From contig BFEA01000043.1 in assembly GCA_003427395.1 (NCBI GenBank), forward strand, positions 925,796-985,975: a DNA stretch of 60,180 nt, read 5' to 3'. The stretch comes from Chara braunii (lineage: Eukaryota; Streptophyta; Charophyceae; Charales; Characeae). Each line of letters begins with the position of its first letter. Within the stretch, counting starts at the first letter, position 1. Positions 54,246-60,180 of the stretch are shown here, piece after piece. Made by a program: the position numbers and the translations under genes. Below the pieces are notes generated by a model, which saw only the letters and a list, made by a program, of their open reading frames with translations, was not told the DNA's origin and did not search any database.

Positions 54246-54956
54246 GATAAGGGGCATCCAGCTCATGTGCTGGAAAAGCCTAGAATGGTACACAATACTA
54301 CACATATGTAGACTGTTGATGAACAGATCATGAGTTTGAATCCTGCCCGCTTGATTAAGATAGAATCATAGAATGCAATGGTGTTAGAGGGCATTCAAGC
54401 CCCCAACCGCCCCTTCCCCCCCCCCTCCTCCAAAAACAACCAAGGGAGAGAAAGGAGAGCATAAAAAAAGGAGAGCATAAGAAATAGCCAAGGTAAATCA
54501 GTAATTTATTCTACCTGCTGAAGTGCACCAATGCACCCTTATCCGCTGGATCGTTGTAATTGTCGAAGTGGCCTGGTTCACTCATTCTTGCGGCCTGCAT
54601 GTACCTGTCAGAAGTGAGAGAATTCAACACCAAGCTTGGGGTGGTCAGATTGTGACATCAACAGCAAAGACTGAGACTGCAAAATGGACCCAAGTTTTTT
54701 TTTTTTTTTTGACTTTTTGACTTTTTGCAGCAAAGGCAAAGCAGCCCAACCCAATTCAATCTTCGTGTTTAAAAGAAAGAAAAAAACATAATCTTCTGTA
54801 GAATGACTCGAATCTGACAGGTTTTTTTTTTTTTTTTTAAGAGAAAGCCGATCATTCCGTTATTTGCCAGAAAACAGATCCGGCGTCCCTTACAAGGCTG
54901 GTGGATTCATCATCAAGGGGCAAGGCCCCCAAAACAACCAAATATTAATTGGTTAC

Positions 54957-55247
54957 CTAGGCTACCAGGCGGGCCACCCGGGTCACCCTACTTTCCCGGG
55001 CGGCCCGGCCGTGCAAGGACTAGGGAAGGTCCTAGCCAAAAAAAAAAAAAAAAAAAAAAAAAAATCCGGAAAAAAAACTATGTTATGCAGAAAAATAAAC
55101 TGAACAACTTTTGCCTCGGGGTCAAATCGAAATTCTTTACCAAATTTGAAATAAAAATTTAAAATACAAATAATCTTTATTTATTTATTTATTTATTTAT
55201 TTTTGGCCCGGCCGGGCAAGTGGACCCGGGCCACTCTGGTAGCCTAG
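54957..55247. mobile_element. Foldback/MITE DNA transposon with 8-bp target duplication
   Basis: Perfect 12-bp terminal inverted repeats CTAGGCTACCAG/CTGGTAGCCTAG. The duplication is TTGGTTAC (54949-54956) and TTGGCTAC (55248-55255), one mismatch. Removing the element and one duplication restores the LINE frame as NWLPSSTPIRVLG, matching LINE B. The arms are GC-rich (GGGCCACCCGGG, CCCGGGCGGCCCGGCC). The AT-rich core with CAACTTTTGCCTCGGGGTCA matches 29885-30225. An 8-bp duplication suits hAT-like insertion. No transposase. Confidence 0.8.
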
Positions 55248-55431
55248 TTGGCTACCATCCTCAACCCCAATCAGAGTTCTAGGAATTTCTCTAACTGCAT
55301 TATTGTAGAAACACAGCAGAAGCGCAAGTTACAATCATCGAAGCCATCCCTCTTGATTGGATTAAGATCCTCATAAAGGGTCCCCACCTTAAAGAAAGTG
55401 ATTGGGTTGGGATTCATGGGGAGCAAACGCA

Positions 55432-55606
55432 GATTTATTTATTTATTTATTTATTTATTTATATTTTTATTTTTAAAGCAAGGCCCTTATACAAGGCCTC
55501 TATCCTGGTGGTGGTAAGAGAACCACCGGGATTGAGGCTTTGCCTGGCGGGCCGCTCCGTCTATTGGTGGGGAGCCTCACCTGCTTGGAACCGGGCCCAG
55601 CGTCAT
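55432..55606 (-). mobile_element. LINE tail copy nested in LINE G (site 1)
   Basis: (TTTA)n tail, AAGCAAGGCCCTTATACAAG, GGTGGTGGTAAGAGAACCAC, CCGTCTATTGGTGGGGAGC and a GGAACCGGGCCCAGCGTC end. It falls between EQTQ and IGNV codons of LINE G. No clear target duplication. Confidence 0.65.
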
Positions 55607-56164
55607 AGGTAATGTAGCCATGGTAAATGAAGAAGGTCATACACTTATTTGAAATTATTTCCTTATGGTCCCTAGATCAGAACTCCTGGGCAGTGGAAAG
55701 TCAAACGCGAGAGGCCAAATGGATCAAATCGGACCAGCTGTATAGAACCATAGTGCTCAAATGTAAAGACCAATGGCTGGCCTACAAACCTCAATGCTCA
55801 ACAAATAAACTGCCACTTGATCCGATCTCTTGAACATGGACGGTGCAAATTGGGAGAAGAGGAAAATATATCCGATCTATCCACACACTAACAGTAAAAT
55901 CAGCATACCGTTTGCTAAGACCAAGTTGGAACCTAAAAGATAGAGTGGAAGCCAGATGGATGAAACAACTGAATGTAGGGAAAGAGAAAACCAGACGCAT
56001 CAAATGGTTCAAAACCATAAAGATCAAAGTTAACCATCAAAAGTCGCCTCATTACAACGGCAGATTGATCATCGATGCCTCCCCACAAATGATTGGATCA
56101 TAGACAGGAGTCACAGGACCAATCTGGAGCAAAGAGGTATTGCCCTGCTCTGGTGTAAGCTATG

Positions 56165-56165
<1 letters not shown>

Positions 56166-56198
<33 letters not shown>

Positions 56199-56398
56199 AC
56201 ACCCCCACCAGTGTTAGTGCTGCAGGTAAGAGCAGACACCACTAACACCTGGGGAGAGGCTCCATCTATTAGTGGGGAGCGTCACCTGCTGGAAAACGGG
56301 TCCGGCGTCCCTTGAATGAAAAATATCTTGAGAAGGTGAGAACAGTGACTTGTGAGATCTGCCAGCATTGATTACCCTGCAAAACAGGGGATTGACTG
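56166..56398 (-). mobile_element. LINE 3' UTR/tail copy nested in LINE G (site 2)
   Basis: T-run, GTGTTAGTGCTG...CACCACTAACAC hairpin, CCATCTATTAGTGGGGAGC, tail hairpin GCTGGAAAACGGGTCCGGC, an AT-rich spacer and the CCAGCATTGATT module with a CCCTG/CAGGG stem (56359-56398). The 5' end lies exactly at the module's CTGAGCA end. Flanking TATGCT may be a remnant target duplication. Confidence 0.7.
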
Positions 56399-57045
56399 AG
56401 CATATGCTCATCCGCTTTCCCTTCGAAGACCAATTCGGAAACGATAGAACACATTTTTCTTCAATGTCCGGGAGCAATCTGGATATGGAGATGGTGGGAC
56501 AAAATATCGCCCTCCCTCAACCCATCACATAACTGGCCTTGGGATTGGAGAGCCCTTCTATGTGAGGCCTGGTCCCCAGACAAATTAAATGACTTCACTC
56601 AAACTTATTCAAAACTGGAAGAATAGCAATTATATGGGCCCTCTGGCGTCGCCGATGCACCTTTGGAGGGGGCAGGCTAGATGGTCCGGAATTTACAGAA
56701 TCAATCCCACAACAAATACAAACAGTGATCACAACTCAATGGAATAAAGTAGAACAGAGAATCCAATTCCTGTCATCCAAAAAAAAAATCATCAGCACAT
56801 CCAACAATTCAGCGGCGCTTGGCTAGGGGATTCTCAAGGGGGTAAGATTGGAAAGATCAAATGGAATGGGGGCAAGGGAGACAACAAGGGTGAACAGCAC
56901 GAGGAACTACGGTGTGACTATCGACTGGTCTTTCATGAATGGACAAAAGTGGATCCGACTGTCCCCCTCCGCCCACAATCAGAATTCCCTGACCCTTTTC
57001 GGATCTCTCTTGCCCTCTTGTTTGGTCCCATCTTCCTGGTATGGT

Positions 57046-57606
57046 AACGAATAGACAGATTTTCTCCTCACGTCTCGCATTCTCCTTGTCGACATACTCC
57101 GTCATCGCTGTGATAGTCGTGGTGAGGTCTTCAAGCTGGCGTCTAACTGCTGCGTCTTCAGGTGTGGATCTCCTGTCCGGATGGTGGGAGACGTGTCCTG
57201 GTGACATCGACCGGCCTCGTTGAGGATATTGGCGTGAGCTACCATCTCCAACGAGGCGGGGACATTGATTCTTACAATGTCCCGGCTCGCCACACTCGTA
57301 GCAAGCGGGGAACGAAGAGCCTCGGTGGTTCGCTCGGAGGGTAGCGTCTTTCCCTCTTTGGATATCTCTCTCTTTGTCCATCGCGCCCTCCTTCCTACGA
57401 GATTTCTCGGCCTCCATCATAGTACCTATCACGATCTCCTTCACGTTCTTGCTTGCGAAAGCCTCCTCCAGAAATCTCCGATAGGCATCTATCTTTAGAA
57501 GGGCTAATAGCCTAATACCCCTTGCACAAGTTGCACGGTCTTGATTACTTCTGAGGTCAACTCCTCCTCTTGTCACGTACTTGGTAACCTCTGCATGCTC
57601 ACACAC
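57046..57606 (-). CDS. Gag-like zinc-knuckle protein fragment
   Basis: Open frame on the minus strand from about 57606; only the part upstream of the LINE G junction (near 57045) is meaningful. Beyond it the frame reads antisense LINE sequence to 56857. Visible: a helical charged region (AYRRFLEEAFASKNVKEIVI), a Lys/Arg-rich linker, a CCHC knuckle CYECGEPGHCKNQC (C-X2-C-X4-H-X4-C), a basic Ser/Arg stretch (PQRGRSMSPGHVSHHPDRRS) and a coiled coil (RRQLEDLTTTITAMTEYVDK). CCHC knuckles followed by coiled coil are typical of retrotransposon Gag-type RNA-binding proteins. No protease, RT or integrase is visible nearby, and the true start is uncertain. Probably truncated by junction with LINE G. 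Confidence 0.6.
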
Positions 57607-57768
57607 ACTCGGCGAACCTTTCCAAGTGGGTTCACATCGGCGTTCAGCAGGTGGACTGATTGTCGTGTAAAATAATCAGATACAGATGCCCCGAATCGAC
57701 AAGAGTCGATGCAATCGAATGTCGTTGAAAGAATGCACAGTACAAAGAGTACAGAGATTGCACAAGCC

Positions 57769-57835
57769 GGTGGGTTATGGCTACCCCGACCCGTTTGACC
57801 GCCACCACGCGGTCATCATCAGGGGGATTCCACCC
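57769..57835 (-). ncRNA. Hammerhead-ribozyme-like motif, degenerate
   Basis: On the minus strand: stem I strand (GGTGG...CCCC), CTGATGA, a stem II hairpin TGACCGC/GCGGTCA with 6-nt loop, AAAC where GAAAC is expected, then ACGGGTC followed by GGGG that can pair with the CCCC before CTGATGA; an outer CCACC pairs with GGTGG. The conserved G of GAAA is missing, so activity is doubtful. It lies about 160 bp upstream of the Gag-like frame on the same strand. Pairing was judged by eye. Confidence 0.35.
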
Positions 57836-58034
57836 TTCTTCTCCCTGCATCAAACAGCCCGTCGTTCCACATTCCCACCTCCACTATCAACCCAAGTCGC
57901 ATCCCTGGAAATGTCGCTTGGTCTATAGTATCGGACCCAAAGAGGCCATAGGCTTATTAATCATTTGTCTTATAGTCCTAGTCTACTTCGCCAGGTACCA
58001 GTTCACAACTACAAAACTTTATGAGAATACCTCT

Positions 58035-58500
58035 GGACCTCTGGACCTCTGGACCTCTGGACCTCTGGTCCTATTTATGGGACCACGGGGTCCCGTCAGA
58101 TCTCTGACAGGCTCTACCAATCGTCGGTACAGATCTACAAACTAATGGAATAAAATAAAAAATCCAGGTCTGAAAACAACATGTGGTGTTCAGGGAAAAA
58201 AACTTAGGCACAAGATTGTGGGCCGAACTTCTGCGGGCCCTACTTAGGCCCACACGTAGACTGTGCACGTTCCCGGTTCAAATCCCGGTTATGCTATCCA
58301 AGTAACAACATCGTATTACTTAAGCACCTCGAGGTGTCCATGCACGTCTACGGTTCAAATCCCGGTTATGCTATCCAAGCAACATGATACCCTGCCAGCT
58401 CATCATCCGAGGTCAGACTACCTTTGCTATCCAAGCAACATGATAGCCTGACCTCTGGTCTATTTATGGGACCACGGGGTCTCGTCAGATCTCTGACGAT
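58035..58500. repeat. Complex repeat cluster with repeated box-B-like words
   Basis: GGACCTCT-type octamers are tandem at about 58030-58065. The stretch around TTTATGGGACCACGGGGT and TCAGATCTCTGAC occurs at about 58072-58109 and 58464-58498. Between them, GGTTCAAATCCCGG (tRNA box B-like) occurs twice (58277 and 58350) with ATGCTATCCAAG. No box A partner identified. Confidence 0.6.
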
Positions 58501-58601
58501 ATTTATGTGCACCTCAGCAAATGACAGCAAACAGACAAAACTCCAGAGTAGAACACAACAGTGACCACAGCCTCAACATTGACCTGTATTGATGTATCAA
58601 A

Positions 58602-58755
58602 GGGACGCTGGACCCAGTTTCCAGCAGGTGTTGCTCCCCACCAATAGATGGAGCAGACCAGCGGCCAAGACCTCAATTCCGGTGGTTCTCTTACACTGCC
58701 GGGATAGTGGCCTTACAAAAAGGGCTTTTGCAAAAAAAAAAAAAAAAAACAATAT
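58602..58755 (+). mobile_element. LINE tail variant B with poly(A)
   Basis: GCTGGACCCAGTTTCCAGC (perfect six-pair stem), CCACCAATAGATGGAGCAG, GGTGGTTCTCTTACACTGCC, then poly(A) near 58733-58750. 58756-59125 holds nothing recognised. Confidence 0.7.
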
Positions 58756-59127
58756 CTGAGGACAGAACCCTGTCCCAACTTGGGTCAGCCTGGGCTCTGG
58801 GGGGCTATTAGAACCCACACTCACAAAACCTGGACTGACCTCAGAGAATCACTGCAGAAGGAGAACGAACAAATTATAGTATAGTTATGGAAGGCAGGAC
58901 ATCACTCATTTCTCTGGCAGAGACCAGAGGATTGACTGCCTGCTTTTGAGCAAAAGAAAAAAAAAAAGAAAGAACAAAAAAAAAAAACAGAACAGCAAGC
59001 CAGAATAAATGCGGTCTGTACCACTAGAAAAGCTTGGGTCTTAGCCACTCTGTTTCATGGCTCAAGACGTCCCGCGTTTTTGGCGTTGAGTGTCAAGCGA
59101 CATTTTTTTAACATTTCTTTTTTCTTT

Positions 59128-59375
59128 TTTCAGCACATGCTGGGAATCGGGCCCAGCGTCCCATATGAAGACATGTAAAAAGAAGTTATGGACAAATTGA
59201 GATACCGCGGCCATTACCCAGCTTCGGCTTGAGAGTATCCTCTATGATCTTGAACAAGCTACTGAACTTTGAGACTGATGATGGGAAAACTACGAATGCT
59301 TTTTTTTTACGATCGCTAAACAGCTCCTGAAATCCACAGCAATTTTTTGAGCACTCAAGTATCTAAGGGTTTTTT
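59128..59375 (-). mobile_element. R1-type tail copy
   Basis: GCTGGGAATCGGGCCCAGC hairpin, GATACCGCGGCCATTACCC module, and a TTTTTACGATCGCTAAAC block matching R1 copy 2 (31838-31860). Confidence 0.65.
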
Positions 59376-60119
59376 CTTTACCTATGGCTGGTGTTTATTG
59401 AATTTCATTCGAGCCAACTTGCGCTTTGGGATTGAACTGTTCTTCTATGTCATTTTCTCCCACCTCCTACTTCGTATTTACCGTGTGAATGGTGTTGTCG
59501 CAATGATGTGATTTCATAACTGAACAGGCGACAGCGACATGGCTCCGGAGTTTACTCCGGATGGGTTGAGTGGCAAGAGCGATGGTGCAGTCTCCGGATG
59601 ACGATTCGCAAGAGGAGAAGTAGGATTCTCAAGCCCGCTTGTTGCGGTTCTCTTGGGTCAACTATGTTTCAACACGCTGATGTTCCTGTACTTGGACTCA
59701 TTTGTCTGTGTGTACGTGTTTTTTCACATCTAATCACTTCTCTCCCATAACTGGACCCCCAGAAGCAGATCTGTGAGATTGACCATGCTGGTGACATACA
59801 AATGATCCTGACAGAAGTGGATTCTTCCAGCTCAAAAGAATCTATCCCTTCCCCTGGCCATTGCCATCCCCCTCTCCCCGTCTGCTGCCCCCAATCCGAC
59901 ATGCCTCCCCACCTCCTATACCCTGACCCCTGTCAGAGCCCTAGCCTCTCTAATGGTCTTCACCTCCCTTTCTCTTTGGCAAACAAGGCAGAAAAACAAG
60001 TAGCATGTTCTTGGGAGTGAGACGAGGCAAGGGTAAGATGAGCCTCTTGTGTTTGGAATCCTGAAAATAGCCAGTCAGCAGACCAGGGCATTTGCAAATC
60101 AAGGGGCATCCTGACCGGG

Positions 60120-60120
<1 letters not shown>
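59376..60120. other. No recognisable gene
   Basis: No repeat family, tail or domain is recognised. Two short opposing frames at 59669-60020 are Ser/Pro-rich with no known motif. Confidence 0.5.

Positions 60121-60180
<60 letters not shown>
60121..60180 (+). repeat. (CT)n microsatellite at window edge
   Basis: Pure CT dinucleotides running off the window end. Confidence 0.97.

Larger units (their letters stand above)
54895..57045 (+). pseudogene. LINE G ORF2, internally deleted and interrupted three times
   Basis: GWWIHHQGARPPKQPNINWL (54897-54956) is cut by a foldback element (54957-55247) and resumes PSSTPIRVLGISLTA. It then jumps to QAQVTIIEAIPLDWIKIL, so about 0.8 kb present in LINE B (21978-22800) is missing. 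After a tail insertion (55432-55606) come TREAKWIKSDQLYRTIVLK and TVKSAYRLLRPSWNLKDRVE. A second tail insertion (56166-56398) splits the zinc finger (ALLWCKLC ... IEHIFLQCPGAIW). The C-terminus reads CDYRLVFHEWTKVDPTVPLR, ending near 57045 without poly(A). Closest in this window to LINE B. Confidence 0.82.

Noticed and set aside
58060-58110. Second hammerhead candidate (CTGACGGGACC on the minus strand)
   Set aside because: The conserved CUGANGA and GAAA boxes are both altered; only a generic GGGACC/GGTCCC hairpin remains.

Overview
The window looks like intergenic, transposon-saturated DNA from a large eukaryotic nuclear genome. I found no convincing host gene, operon, CRISPR array or bacterial feature. 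Nearly every long reading frame is a decayed retroelement ORF or a translated microsatellite. The L1-type LINE ORF2 with a C-terminal CX2CX14HX4C finger, the poly(A)-tailed tRNA-headed retroposons, and a Penelope-like element (PLE) with an N-terminal GIY-YIG domain would all fit a streptophyte green alga (a charophyte such as Chara) or an early land plant. That host assignment is inference; an invertebrate is not excluded. Runs of N show a draft assembly.

Layout: 1-9.1 kb holds a complete non-coding retroposon (R1, 2088-5535, 15-bp target duplication) nested in a smaller element, a TG/CA-bearing inverted array, and pieces of a tRNA-headed retroposon (R2). 9.4-14.5 kb on the minus strand is a PLE with permuted domains: GIY-YIG nuclease before the reverse transcriptase, and probably an upstream ORF1 (partly in a gap). 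14.8-19.3 kb is nested short elements. 19.5-24.4 kb has two head-to-head LINE copies. 24.4-38 kb holds further LINE ORF2 remains split by R1 copies. 38-47 kb has tRNA-derived SINEs and a complete 1.98-kb R2 with a 17-bp target duplication. 49.7-52.9 kb is a LINE insertion with a 15-bp duplication. 54.9-57 kb is a LINE remnant carrying a frame-restorable foldback DNA transposon. 57-58.5 kb has a zinc-knuckle Gag-like ORF with a hammerhead-like motif on the same strand.

Unifying theme: the LINE copies, R1, and dozens of short poly(A) copies share a 3' tail hairpin whose stem covaries between subfamilies (GCTGGA/TCCAGC, GCTGGG/CCCAGC, GCTGAG/CTCAGC). Upstream in the LINE 3' UTR is a second covarying hairpin. 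Exact target duplications of 12-17 bp around several copies fit LINE-type target-primed reverse transcription. The simplest reading is one L1-like machinery mobilising a set of non-coding passengers through a structured tail. All names (R1, R2, SINE-T, LINE A-I) are local labels for this report.
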